Source of the DNA: Arsukibacterium sp.
Lineage (GTDB): Bacteria > Pseudomonadota > Gammaproteobacteria > Enterobacterales > Alteromonadaceae
Length of the DNA stretch: 64,000 nt
Reading direction: 5' to 3'
NCBI RefSeq assembly: GCF_018402695.1
Contig: NZ_JAGYIM010000023.1
Location: 1 to 64,000, forward strand
Both the position numbers and the translations under genes were made by a program. The notes beneath the pieces are model-generated. The model saw only the letters and a program-made list of their open reading frames with translations. It was not told the origin of the DNA and did not search any database. Below, piece by piece: positions 1-8,361 of the stretch; position 1 is the stretch's first letter, and every line of letters begins with the position of its first letter.

Positions 1-48
1 GAAGCTTTGTTTATTCCGCCATCGAATCAACGCAAGACCTTGGTTTAG
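1..48 (+). CDS. rpoN: RNA polymerase sigma-54 factor, 3' end only
   Basis: The first 16 codons, frame starting at base 1, read EALFIPPSNQRKTLV and stop at 46-48. The IPPSNQRK..LV tail matches the conserved C-terminus of RpoN. In many gammaproteobacteria rpoN lies directly upstream of hpf and ptsN, exactly as here. The rest of the gene is outside the window. Only 15 residues are visible, so the call rests on the tail motif plus gene order. Confidence 0.8.
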   Translation, partial: EALFIPPSNQRKTLV

Positions 49-74
49 GTCGGCAAAACAGAAGGAAAACGTCT

Positions 75-362
75 ATGCAAATCAACTTAACGGGTCGTCA
101 TGTAGAAATTACCACTGCATTAAAAGAGTACGTAGACAATAAATTCGCCAAGCTGGAACGTCATTTTGATCACATTAACAATGTACATGTCATCCTAAAC
201 GTGGAAAAATTGAAACAAATTGCTGAAGCTAAGCTGCATTTAAACGGCGGTGAGGTTTTTGCTGCATCGGAAGATGAAAATATGTACGCGGCTATCGATC
301 AGTTAATAGACAAGCTCGATAGGCAAGTTATTAAACATAAAGAAAAAGTGGCCCGACACTAA
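75..362 (+). CDS. hpf: Ribosome hibernation promoting factor
   Basis: A 95-residue protein of the HPF/YfiA (sigma-54 modulation protein) family. It starts MQINLTGRHVEIT and has the beta-alpha-beta fold pattern with the conserved ALKEYVDNKFAKLERH helix. The family binds the 30S decoding centre in stationary phase and promotes 100S dimers or inactive 70S. Length is that of the short HPF form. A good ribosome-binding site (AAGGAA) precedes ATG 75. It sits between rpoN and ptsN, the usual place for this gene. Confidence 0.95.
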   Translation: MQINLTGRHVEITTALKEYVDNKFAKLERHFDHINNVHVILNVEKLKQIAEAKLHLNGGEVFAASEDENMYAAIDQLIDKLDRQVIKHKEKVARH

Positions 363-369
363 GTCAACT

Positions 370-843
370 ATGATCAACTTAAGCGCTATGCTAGCCGAGA
401 ACTGCACCAAGAGTGCAGTTCTTTTTAACAGCAAAAAACGAATTCTCGAATATATTGCCGAGCTGGCGCATCAGCGCTTACCCGAAATAAGCGAGTACAC
501 TATCCTTGAAGCGTTAATGACCCGTGAAAAGCTGGGTTCGACCGGTATTGGCGGGGGCATAGCCATTCCACATGGCAAGCTTAAAACGGTTACCCAGCCC
601 ATTCTGGTATTCGTGGTGACCAAAGATGCCATTGCTTTTGACGCTATCGATAATCAGGCGGTTGATATTTTCTGTGCCATCCTGATCCCGGAAGAACAGT
701 GTCAGGCTCACTTAACGACCCTGGCCGGTATCGCCCGTTTGTTAAGCCAGAAAGAACTCACCCGGAAAATCAGGCATGCTGAGTCTGACGAGCATCTGTA
801 TGAGTTGATCATCGACGCCAGTGAGGTAATGAGCGCATCATGA
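370..843 (+). CDS. ptsN: Nitrogen-regulatory PTS enzyme IIA (EIIA-Ntr)
   Basis: A 157-residue PTS EIIA type 2 domain. The phosphorylated histidine is visible in GGGIAIPHGK (His68). EIIA-Ntr takes phosphate from NPr (the ptsO product, three genes downstream) and regulates potassium uptake, sensor kinases and stress responses rather than carrying sugar. It begins 7 bases after hpf and overlaps the start of rapZ by 4 bases, so translation is probably coupled. Length and gene order are typical. Confidence 0.96.
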   Translation: MINLSAMLAENCTKSAVLFNSKKRILEYIAELAHQRLPEISEYTILEALMTREKLGSTGIGGGIAIPHGKLKTVTQPILVFVVTKDAIAFDAIDNQAVDIFCAILIPEEQCQAHLTTLAGIARLLSQKELTRKIRHAESDEHLYELIIDASEVMSAS

Positions 844-1697
844 AACTTTTGGTTGTCAGCGGTCGCTCAGGTTCCGGTAAGTCAGTCGCGTTAAGAGTAT
901 TAGAAGATCTCGGCTACTATTGTGTCGATAATATTCCGGTAAATTTGTTACCGACACTGGCAACGACGGTGATGGGCCAGTACGAGCGGGTTGCCGTCAG
1001 TATTGATGTTCGTAACTTGCCACAGGACCCGGATGAACTGGCAGATATTTTGTCCTATCTGCCGCGAAAATTAGACCTGACCATTCTGTATCTCGACGCT
1101 GACCATGCCAGTTTAATTAAACGCTTTAGTGAAACCCGGCGCTTGCACCCACTATCACATCAGGCCATGTCGCTGGATGAAGCGATTTCCCGCGAACAAC
1201 AATTACTCGATCCTATTTCCAGCCGTGCCGATTTGTATATTGATACTACTGAGCTGAATGTCCACCAGTTAGCAGAACAACTGCGCGAGCGGATCCTTGG
1301 CCAGAAAACCGGCAGACTGGTGATGCTATTTGAATCATTCGGTTTTAAATATGGCATTCCCAAGGACGCTGATTTCGTTTTTGACGCCCGTTTTCTGCCT
1401 AATCCGCACTGGGAACCTGAATTAAAGCCGTTAACAGGGTTGGATCAGCCGGTAAAAGATTACCTGGCGTCGCAAGCCGTAGTGGCAAAATATACCTGGC
1501 AGATTAATAGCTTTATCAGTAGCTGGTTGCCGCACCTTGAGCGCAATAACCGCAGCTACCTGACTATTGCTATTGGCTGCACCGGCGGCCAGCATCGTTC
1601 AGTTTACATTGCTGAAAACCTGGCGGAAAGCTATCGCAGCCAGCGGGAAGATGTACAAATCAGGCACCGGGAGCTGGTACGCCATCATGGCCACTAA
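840..1697 (+). CDS. rapZ: RNase adapter protein RapZ
   Basis: A 285-residue protein. The N-terminal P-loop GRSGSGKS is at residues 8-15. The conserved C-terminal domain contains the GCTGGQHRSV motif typical of RapZ/YvcJ. In enteric bacteria RapZ directs RNase E to the small RNA GlmZ and so controls glucosamine-6-phosphate synthase; the family binds nucleotides. The start overlaps ptsN (ATGA) and the end overlaps ptsO by 11 bases, in keeping with the rpoN-hpf-ptsN-rapZ-ptsO operon. Confidence 0.96.
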   Translation: MKLLVVSGRSGSGKSVALRVLEDLGYYCVDNIPVNLLPTLATTVMGQYERVAVSIDVRNLPQDPDELADILSYLPRKLDLTILYLDADHASLIKRFSETRRLHPLSHQAMSLDEAISREQQLLDPISSRADLYIDTTELNVHQLAEQLRERILGQKTGRLVMLFESFGFKYGIPKDADFVFDARFLPNPHWEPELKPLTGLDQPVKDYLASQAVVAKYTWQINSFISSWLPHLERNNRSYLTIAIGCTGGQHRSVYIAENLAESYRSQREDVQIRHRELVRHHGH

Positions 1698-1959
1698 GCT
1701 TAGCCGCAATGTCACTATTGTTAATCAGCTTGGATTACATGCCAGAGCCGCAACTAAGTTAGCCCAGTTGTGCCAGCAGTTTGAATCACACATTGAATTA
1801 GTCTGTGAAGATAAAACAGCTGACGCCTGCAGTGTCCTGGCATTACTGATGCTGGCGAGCAGTAAAGGCAAAACCTTGCAGGTTACAGCACAGGGCAGCG
1901 ATGCGCAGGCCGCACTAAATGCCGTTGTCTCCCTTATTGAACAAGGCTTTGGAGAGTAG
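1687..1959 (+). CDS. ptsO: Phosphocarrier protein NPr (HPr-like)
   Basis: A 90-residue HPr-fold protein. NQLGLHARAATKL carries the phospho-accepting His18, and the central region LLMLASSKG matches the HPr serine-site region. I start it at ATG 1687, inside the end of rapZ; a longer reading from 1567 in this frame would only add out-of-frame rapZ sequence. It is the phosphodonor for EIIA-Ntr. It is the last gene of this plus-strand operon and converges on mrpG, with only 11 bases between the two stop codons. Confidence 0.94.
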   Translation: MATKLSRNVTIVNQLGLHARAATKLAQLCQQFESHIELVCEDKTADACSVLALLMLASSKGKTLQVTAQGSDAQAALNAVVSLIEQGFGE

Positions 1960-1970
1960 CCACTGCAAGC

Positions 1971-2369
1971 CTAAGATCCCTTACTCCGTTTATTCTCTGG
2001 CATTGCCTTTTTTATATTCGGGCTGCCTTCCTGTTGTCCCTGCTTCAGTTCACGCTCGCCCCGGGTCCTATCAATTGCCTTTAGCTGGTGATGCAGTGCC
2101 GTTTTAATTAGCATATGCGCACTGATCGGGGCGGTAATCAGCAGAAAAATAGTAATAAGTAACTCATGGACACTAATGCTTTGCTGCAGACTGAAGTAGA
2201 AAATTGAGCCGAGTAATATACCGCCCATCCCCAACGTTGTGGCTTTAGTCGGACCATGCAGCCGCATAAAAAAGTCTGGCATCCGGCTTAAGCCAATGGA
2301 ACCAATTAATACAAAACTACCGCCGAGAAACAGGAAAAACGCGACAGCCCACTCCATCCAATTATGCAT
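1971..2369 (-). CDS. mrpG: Mrp Na+/H+ antiporter subunit G
   Basis: A 132-residue MnhG/PhaG family protein with three hydrophobic segments in the first 95 residues and a charged cytoplasmic tail. The motif LSRMPDFFMRLHGPTKATTLG is conserved in the family. The hetero-oligomeric Mrp complex exchanges cytoplasmic Na+ for external protons. It is the last gene of the operon and lies 10 bases after mrpF. The Lys/Arg/Gln-rich tail of about 35 residues is somewhat long for the family. Confidence 0.93.
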   Translation of the reverse strand: MHNWMEWAVAFFLFLGGSFVLIGSIGLSRMPDFFMRLHGPTKATTLGMGGILLGSIFYFSLQQSISVHELLITIFLLITAPISAHMLIKTALHHQLKAIDRTRGERELKQGQQEGSPNIKKAMPENKRSKGS

Positions 2370-2379
2370 TTCACTATTC

Positions 2380-2649
2380 CTATTCGATTATATCGCCGCG
2401 CAATAAAAACTTACAAACGGCAACGGTGCTGACAAAACCCAGCATCGCAATTAGCAGCGCCGCTTCAAAATACAACGGCGAGCCCATTAACAGCCCGTAT
2501 AAGATAATCAGTGCGATACTGTTGATAAACATGGTGTCCAGTGCCAGGATCCGGTCTGGCAAACTTGGACCTATCAGCAGCCGCCATAAATTCAGCAGCA
2601 ATGCCAGGCTGATCATGCCAAACACCAGAAATATGACATTCTCTAACAT
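2380..2649 (-). CDS. mrpF: Mrp Na+/H+ antiporter subunit F
   Basis: An 89-residue MrpF/PhaF protein with three predicted membrane helices. It carries the conserved GPSLPDRILALDTM segment that defines the family. It overlaps mrpE by 7 bases and is followed by mrpG, the standard end of a group-1 mrp operon. It is a small structural subunit needed for complex assembly; no catalytic motif is expected. Confidence 0.94.
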   Translation of the reverse strand: MLENVIFLVFGMISLALLLNLWRLLIGPSLPDRILALDTMFINSIALIILYGLLMGSPLYFEAALLIAMLGFVSTVAVCKFLLRGDIIE

Positions 2650-3179
2650 TGAAATATCTCCTTCAGCGGCGTTTCATAACGGCTTTTTATAGTAGCAATT
2701 AACTCTGCCTCATCTTCTAAATTCAGCACATGAATTAACAGCCAGCGCTGGGTTATTTCGCCGGCATTGGGTTCAGTGTCATGACACGGATAAACATCCG
2801 CGCTAACGGTTCCCGGGGTCATTGATACCGTGCTGGCCAGAATAGTAATCGGTAAATCATGCTGTAAGTCTAATGGCATCCGTACAAAAGCCGGGTTCAG
2901 CCTGCGCTGAGGCCCCAGGATCAGCACAGCAACCTGGGCATTGGCGGTGATGATATCGCCAAACACCCGTAAAATATAACGCAGCGCCAGTAATGGCCGC
3001 TCAATTAATGGCTGCGGATCCCGGAACTTGGCACTTATCCAGGGGATAATTAATGCCAGAATAGTACCAAAGAACAGATGAATCACAGCGACACTCTGAT
3101 TCAATAACAGCCAGACCAGCAGCAACAGTAAGCTGCGATAGGGTGTAGGTAACCAGCTAAAACGTGGCGTTACTCTCAT
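2643..3179 (-). CDS. mrpE: Mrp Na+/H+ antiporter subunit E
   Basis: A 178-residue MnhE/PhaE family protein. It has an N-terminal membrane segment pair (about residues 14-50) followed by a soluble domain containing the family-typical TPGTVSADV sequence and a conserved LIHVLN region. Its start overlaps the mrpD stop by 4 bases, so translation is probably coupled. It is an accessory subunit of the Mrp complex. Confidence 0.94.
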   Translation of the reverse strand: MRVTPRFSWLPTPYRSLLLLLVWLLLNQSVAVIHLFFGTILALIIPWISAKFRDPQPLIERPLLALRYILRVFGDIITANAQVAVLILGPQRRLNPAFVRMPLDLQHDLPITILASTVSMTPGTVSADVYPCHDTEPNAGEITQRWLLIHVLNLEDEAELIATIKSRYETPLKEIFQC

Positions 3180-4699
3180 GGTTGTTCTCCAACAGGTGCC
3201 GCATCACCCAGAATGATTGCAATACTACCTTGAATATCACGCATTTGCTCAGCTGCAGCAAATGACAGCTCTGTCAGCGGTCCGGCAAAAACCACCATCA
3301 ACGGTGCAGCCAGAAGCAACCAGCCTAAAGCAAAGGCTTGCAATGGTAATACCCGTTCCGGCCCAGCTTCATTGCCACTGACCCGCCAGAACAAAATGCT
3401 GCCGGCGCGAGATAAACCAATAAGTACCATTAAACTACTGACGAGCACCACAGACCACAGCAAAACCTGCTGCAAAGGTGAACTTGCTGCCTGCAGAATC
3501 ATCAGCTTGCCGACGAAACCTGACAGCGGTGGCAAACCGGCGACTGCGACTGCCGCCGCCACAAACATGGTACCCAGCAAAGCCGGTTGGGCCATTCGCC
3601 GGCCCGGTACCAGTCGGTCACCGGCTTTACCCCGCTGGGCACCGATTAAATCAGCAAGTAAAAACAAGGCGCCGCACACTAAAGTGGAATGCACGGTGTA
3701 GAAAAGTACCGCTGAGGTGGCTGCTGAGTTTTGCAAAGCAACCAGGGTAACCAGAGTACCAACCGAAATAATAACCAGATTTGCCACCAGCTTTCTGAAA
3801 TCCTGACTGGCCAGCACACCAATGGCACCAAGCATAATAGTGGCAAGGCCAAAGGGCCATAGCCAGTCAGACGCCATCCCGGCCAAGGGCCCGGCCTGCT
3901 CCCCAAAAATAGTGGTATAAACTCTTAGCAAGGCATAAATACCAATTTTAGTCATAACAGCAAACAGCGCAGCAACCGGCGGCGACGCTGCCGAATAGGT
4001 TGCCGGCAACCAGAACTGTAATGGTAAAATTGCCGCTTTCAGTGCAAATACAATTAACAGCAATAAGCCGCCGGATTTCACCAGCATAAGGTTTTCAGCT
4101 GGTAACTGCGCGACCTGAACCGCCATATCGGCAATATTCAGGGTGCCAAGGGTGCCGTACAAGATACCCAGCGAGAATAGAAATACTGCCGACCCCGCCA
4201 GATTAAGCACCACGTAGTGCACTGCCGCCTTGGTTTTGTTTTTACCACCGGCATGCACCAGTAACCCATAGGACGCAATCAGCAGCACTTCAAAAAACAC
4301 AAACAGGTTAAATAAATCGCCGGTTAAGAAAGCCCCATTGATACCCATCAGTTGAAACTGAAATAATGGATGGAAAAACGAGCCCCTTTCATCCTCACCA
4401 GCGCTGCCATAGCAAATGGCGCCCAGCGCCAGTACCGATGTTAAACACACCATACTGACACTAAAAATATCCGCGACCAGAATAATCCCAAAAGGAGGCT
4501 GCCAGGCGCCTAATGCATAAAATGAAATGCCTTCCGCCTGCGTCTGCCACAACAGACACACGGTCAGTATCAGCAAAATGACGGTAGATATCATGCTGAC
4601 CCAGCGCCGGCGCATTGGCGAGTAGTGAATAGGTGGCAGCATAATTAGCAGCGCAGTAAAAATTGGCAGTAAAATGGGCGCGATAATCAGATGCGACAT
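3176..4699 (-). CDS. mrpD: Mrp Na+/H+ antiporter subunit D (proton-translocating)
   Basis: A 507-residue polytopic membrane protein of the proton-conducting membrane transporter family, homologous to complex I NuoN/NuoM. It has about 14 hydrophobic segments, with conserved stretches such as LFNLFVFFEVLLIASYGLLV and LPLQFWLPATYSAASPPVAAL; the glutamate in the first is the conserved antiporter residue. It overlaps mrpC and mrpE by 1-4 bases. With MrpA it forms the core antiporter module. Confidence 0.96.
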   Translation of the reverse strand: MSHLIIAPILLPIFTALLIMLPPIHYSPMRRRWVSMISTVILLILTVCLLWQTQAEGISFYALGAWQPPFGIILVADIFSVSMVCLTSVLALGAICYGSAGEDERGSFFHPLFQFQLMGINGAFLTGDLFNLFVFFEVLLIASYGLLVHAGGKNKTKAAVHYVVLNLAGSAVFLFSLGILYGTLGTLNIADMAVQVAQLPAENLMLVKSGGLLLLIVFALKAAILPLQFWLPATYSAASPPVAALFAVMTKIGIYALLRVYTTIFGEQAGPLAGMASDWLWPFGLATIMLGAIGVLASQDFRKLVANLVIISVGTLVTLVALQNSAATSAVLFYTVHSTLVCGALFLLADLIGAQRGKAGDRLVPGRRMAQPALLGTMFVAAAVAVAGLPPLSGFVGKLMILQAASSPLQQVLLWSVVLVSSLMVLIGLSRAGSILFWRVSGNEAGPERVLPLQAFALGWLLLAAPLMVVFAGPLTELSFAAAEQMRDIQGSIAIILGDAAPVGEQP

Positions 4700-5052
4700 T
4701 AACGGCTCTCCTTGCGACTACTTTCATTTTCCGGCAATTTGCCATCGACATGATCATTGCCCAAATCAGCGCGGGCCCGGATTGCCAGGATCACCAGATA
4801 AGCGGTCATCGCAAAGCCTATAACTATTGCGGTCAGTACCAGTGCCTGTGGCAGCGGATCAGCATAGGTTTCAGTCGTACCAAGCACCGCAGCGCCCTGT
4901 AATGTCAGGCGTCCTGATGAAAACAAAAATAGGTTAACGGCATACGCCAGCATGGTCAGCCCGACCACCACCGGGAAAGTGCGGCCTCGAAGTAGCAAAA
5001 ACACGCCACAGGCGGTCAGGAAACCAATACAACCTGCAAGTAAGCTTTCCAT
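4699..5052 (-). CDS. mrpC: Mrp Na+/H+ antiporter subunit C
   Basis: A 117-residue NuoK-like protein with three membrane helices and the family signature GLTMLAYAVNLFLFSSG. The central DPLPQALVLTAIVIGFAMTA segment is typical of MrpC/MnhC. It abuts mrpB (shared base 5052) and mrpD (shared base 4699), so the genes are tightly packed and co-transcribed. Confidence 0.95.
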   Translation of the reverse strand: MESLLAGCIGFLTACGVFLLLRGRTFPVVVGLTMLAYAVNLFLFSSGRLTLQGAAVLGTTETYADPLPQALVLTAIVIGFAMTAYLVILAIRARADLGNDHVDGKLPENESSRKESR

Positions 5053-6023
5053 TAAATGGTCTCCGTATGCACTGGCCGGTGGCTGGTGGTCATCTTACCC
5101 AGGCTGGCCAGGATCAGCAGGGTCGACCCAACTACTGTGATATAAACCCCGGCATCAAACGCAATGGCGCTGGCCAGCTCAATTTTACCCAGTAGCGGGA
5201 TATCAAAATAATCAAACCAGGATGTTAAAAACGGCTTATTGAACAGCCAGCTGGCGACACCGGTAATTAATGCCACCATCAGACCAACCGCCACCACCCG
5301 CTGATACTCAATATTCATCCGGCTTTTTACCCATTCCACGCCATGGGCAATATATTGCAAAATTAACGCCACAGCCGTTACCAGGCCGGCAATAAAACCG
5401 CCACCGGGTAAATTGTGGCCGCGGAAGAAGATAAATACCGAAACCATCAGGGCCAGCGGCAATAAGCTCTGAGAAACCGTGGCCAGCAACACCGGATGAC
5501 GCTCCAGCGCCCAGGGCCGCCCTTCCCCATCACTGCTTGGCTTAAACACCGGAATACGGGTCAGTAGTTTAAATATACCCAGCGACGCAATACCCAACAC
5601 CGCAATTTCACCAAAGGTATCAAAACCCCGGAAGTCGACCAGAATAACGTTGACCACGTTAGTACCACCACCGCCGGTTTTCGCATTAGCCAGGAAATAA
5701 TCTGAAATGGTATTAAAGGGCCGGGTCATAATGGCATAGCTGATGCTGCCAATAACGACCCCCACCATACTTGCCAGACCAATATCCCTAATCACCCGGG
5801 TTGGACTGGATTGCTTCGGTGTTTTATGGGGTAAGAAAAATAGCGCCAGCATTAACAGAATAATAGTAACAACTTCTACCGACAGCTGGGTTAACGCCAG
5901 ATCAGGCGCTGAAAAACGGGTAAAGGCAATGGATACCATTAACCCCACCACCGAAATCATCAACAGCGCCACCACCCGCTGCCGGTGAAAAACCACGGTA
6001 GCAAAGGCACTGATTAACAACAT
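5052..6023 (-). CDS. mrpB: Mrp antiporter MrpB region (C-terminal half of a fused MrpA/B), reading frame interrupted
   Basis: A 323-residue ORF holding the MrpA C-terminal domain (DUF4040/MbhD type; [19 protein letters not shown]) followed by a complete MnhB domain ([16 protein letters not shown], then [20 protein letters not shown]). It starts mid-domain. The 67 bases between it and the upstream ORF, read in a third frame, give residues that bridge the two ([15 protein letters not shown], then AMLLISAF). This points to two single-base indels in what should be one fused MrpAB protein of about 930 residues, as in PhaAB-type systems. It is probably not a free-standing gene. Confidence 0.88.
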   Translation of the reverse strand: MLLISAFATVVFHRQRVVALLMISVVGLMVSIAFTRFSAPDLALTQLSVEVVTIILLMLALFFLPHKTPKQSSPTRVIRDIGLASMVGVVIGSISYAIMTRPFNTISDYFLANAKTGGGGTNVVNVILVDFRGFDTFGEIAVLGIASLGIFKLLTRIPVFKPSSDGEGRPWALERHPVLLATVSQSLLPLALMVSVFIFFRGHNLPGGGFIAGLVTAVALILQYIAHGVEWVKSRMNIEYQRVVAVGLMVALITGVASWLFNKPFLTSWFDYFDIPLLGKIELASAIAFDAGVYITVVGSTLLILASLGKMTTSHRPVHTETI

Positions 6024-6090
6024 CGCGGCACCGGCGGCGTATTAACGGCATCGGCAACCGGCAGTTCAGGACGACCACCCAAACAGCGTG

Positions 6091-7854
6091 TCAGGTTGCC
6101 AGTGGCAGTGACCCGCCAACACTACTATGCACATCACGTAAAAACACCAGATATCGCTGCAATGAGCCATTATCCAGCCAGCTGTAGATTTGCTGACAAC
6201 GCTTAGCCAGTACTTTCATGGCCGCCTCAAAAGTATTGATGGCATCAACCCCGGGCAAGGTATTCTGAAAATCGAATAAGTGCTTACGGTTAATGTAAAT
6301 TAATGCACCACCGGCCAGTGCCACTACACTCATTAGCAATGGCAGGTTCAGACCATGCCAGATAGCCAGGCTGTACTCAGGTACAGCCGTCCCTAATACT
6401 GCCAGCGACGCAGCATGCAGCAAATCGCCGACGATATAACCCGGTGCAACCCCGACCAGAATGCAGAGCACCACTAATACTTCAACCGGCATCCGCATAT
6501 AGCGAGGAGGCTCATGCGGGGTTTTTGTCAGCCCCTTTGGCTTACCATTAAAAAACACATCATGGATAAAACGCATGGAATAAGCGACGGAGAAAATGGC
6601 TGCCACTGTTGCCAGTACCGGAATTATCCACGACAACGAGCCCAGTAAGTGCTGATGCAGGGTTTCAGCAAAAAACATTTCTTTTGACAGGAAGCCATTC
6701 AGTAAAGGCACCCCCGCCATCGCCGCAGCAGCGACCATGGCCAGCGTGGCGGTAATCGGCATAAAGTGCCACAGGCCGTTTAATTTGCGCATATCGCGCG
6801 AGCCTGATTCGTGATCGATAATTCCGGCTGCCATAAACAACGAGGCTTTAAAGGTGGCATGGTTAATAATATGAAACACCCCGGCCACTGCCGCCAAATC
6901 AGTCCCCATCCCAAATAACAAGGTAATTAACCCCAGGTGGCTGATAGTAGAGTAAGCCAGCAAGCCTTTCAGGTCGTGTTTAAACAACGCCAGATAGGCG
7001 CCGACTAACAGCGTCGTTAAGCCGGTAATACTGACCAGCAAGAACCATAAATCGGTGCCGGCCATTGCCGGATAAAATCGCGCCAGCAAAAATATACCGG
7101 CTTTAACCATGGTCGCTGAGTGTAAGTAAGCACTTACCGGGGTAGGTGCGGCCATAGCATTAGGTAACCAGAAGTGAAAGGGAAACTGTGCTGATTTGGT
7201 AAAACAACCCAGTAAAAACAGCACCAGAACCAGCGGGTACCAGCCATGCTGCTGTATAACCTGACCGCTGGCCAGAATAACATCCAGATCATAACTGCCG
7301 GTGATTTGCCCCAGCAACAACAATGCCGCCAATAGACACAAACCACCAGCGCCGGTAACGGTTAGAGCCATTCTGGCACCCCGCCTCGCTTCCGATTTAT
7401 GCCACCAGTAACTGATCAGTAAAAATGAACTGATGCTGGTAAGTTCCCAGAACAACCACAGCTGTAACACATTATTAGACAAGACAATACCCATCATTGC
7501 GGTCATAAACAGCATCAGATAGGCATAAAACCGGGGCATAGAGTCTTGTTCAGATAGATAGTAGCGGGCGTATAAAATGATCAGTAAACCAATGCCCAGG
7601 ATCAGCAAACTGAATAAAAAGGCCAGGCCATCCAGCCGGATACTGACATCTAATCCCAGTAAGGGTATCCAGCCCAGGGTATAGCGCAAACTCTCACCAG
7701 CAAATACAGCACTGCCGTGATACAGCAATATCATCAGCGCGATAGCGGGCGGAATGGCGGTTGCCATGGCACAGGCACTGCGTCGCCAGTTGGCGGTTAA
7801 TACCGGCACCAGGGTACCCAGCAGGGGAAGTAATAGTATCCATAACAATGTCAT
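6091..7854 (-). CDS. mrpA: Mrp Na+/H+ antiporter subunit A, N-terminal 587 residues (frame interrupted)
   Basis: The large NuoL-like subunit, with about 16 hydrophobic segments. Conserved blocks include LWLFWELTSISSFLLISYWWH, with its functional glutamate, and the HSATMVKAGIFLLAR segment. It ends abnormally (SLPLAT, stop 6091-6093) just where fused MrpA proteins continue into the DUF4040/MrpB part, which follows at 6023-5052 in another frame. It is the first gene of the operon, with a 324-base upstream region shared with a divergent small gene. MrpA and MrpD form the ion-translocating core. Confidence 0.93.
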   Translation of the reverse strand: MTLLWILLLPLLGTLVPVLTANWRRSACAMATAIPPAIALMILLYHGSAVFAGESLRYTLGWIPLLGLDVSIRLDGLAFLFSLLILGIGLLIILYARYYLSEQDSMPRFYAYLMLFMTAMMGIVLSNNVLQLWLFWELTSISSFLLISYWWHKSEARRGARMALTVTGAGGLCLLAALLLLGQITGSYDLDVILASGQVIQQHGWYPLVLVLFLLGCFTKSAQFPFHFWLPNAMAAPTPVSAYLHSATMVKAGIFLLARFYPAMAGTDLWFLLVSITGLTTLLVGAYLALFKHDLKGLLAYSTISHLGLITLLFGMGTDLAAVAGVFHIINHATFKASLFMAAGIIDHESGSRDMRKLNGLWHFMPITATLAMVAAAAMAGVPLLNGFLSKEMFFAETLHQHLLGSLSWIIPVLATVAAIFSVAYSMRFIHDVFFNGKPKGLTKTPHEPPRYMRMPVEVLVVLCILVGVAPGYIVGDLLHAASLAVLGTAVPEYSLAIWHGLNLPLLMSVVALAGGALIYINRKHLFDFQNTLPGVDAINTFEAAMKVLAKRCQQIYSWLDNGSLQRYLVFLRDVHSSVGGSLPLAT

Positions 7855-8178
7855 AGCGTCGTTGCTTCCTTTACAAAAAGGCCAAATTCTGAAAAAAACT
7901 GCAATTTGTGGCCTGCAGGTTAAGCGTACTGCCTGTCATCAACCTGACCAGAGTGCAACCGCCTGAAAAATGAAACCGGGTTGCTACCGGCAGTGAATCA
8001 AAACTTAATAGGATTTTTAGCAATATTTATACCGGTAAGTAGCCGGAATGTCTATTAAAGTCGGTGTGGCAGCCGCTGAAATACCGGCAAAATTTTTTTA
8101 ACGGTTGCGCTTTTTTTAATTCAAAAAAGGGCCTGAATAGGTTATTACTAGGATCTTAACTTTTATCAGGATAATGCT
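7855..8178. other. Intergenic region between mrpA and a divergent small HTH gene
   Basis: There are 324 bases with no credible gene. It must hold the mrp promoter reading leftward and a promoter for the small plus-strand gene at 8179. The stretch 8090-8130 is A/T-rich with T and A runs. I could not identify a convincing -35/-10 pair for the mrp operon. Confidence 0.4.
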
Positions 8179-8361
8179 ATGTCACTCATGTCGGTACAAC
8201 AGGTTGCTGAGTTTCTTGGAATCCCGGACATTCGGGTCGAAAGATTAGCCAGAGAGAATTTGCTGGTTGCTACAGAGCAGGACGAAAGTGGCAAGCCACT
8301 ATTTAATGAAGATGATGTCAAACGTTATAAAGTACTGGCAGAGCGGTTAGGAGGTTTGTAG
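8179..8361 (+). CDS. Small helix-turn-helix (MerR/excisionase-like) protein
   Basis: A 60-residue protein. It begins MSLMSVQQVAEFLGIP and continues with a recognition-helix-like DIRVERLARENLL, then a short wing and LFNEDDVKRYKVLAERL. This is the pattern of a stand-alone MerR/excisionase-type winged helix DNA-binding domain. A ribosome-binding site (AGGAT) precedes ATG 8179. Its last 15 bases overlap the 3' end of the convergent thiamine kinase gene. The target is unknown; the neighbouring mrp or thiamine operons are possible but unproven. Confidence 0.7.
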   Translation: MSLMSVQQVAEFLGIPDIRVERLARENLLVATEQDESGKPLFNEDDVKRYKVLAERLGGL

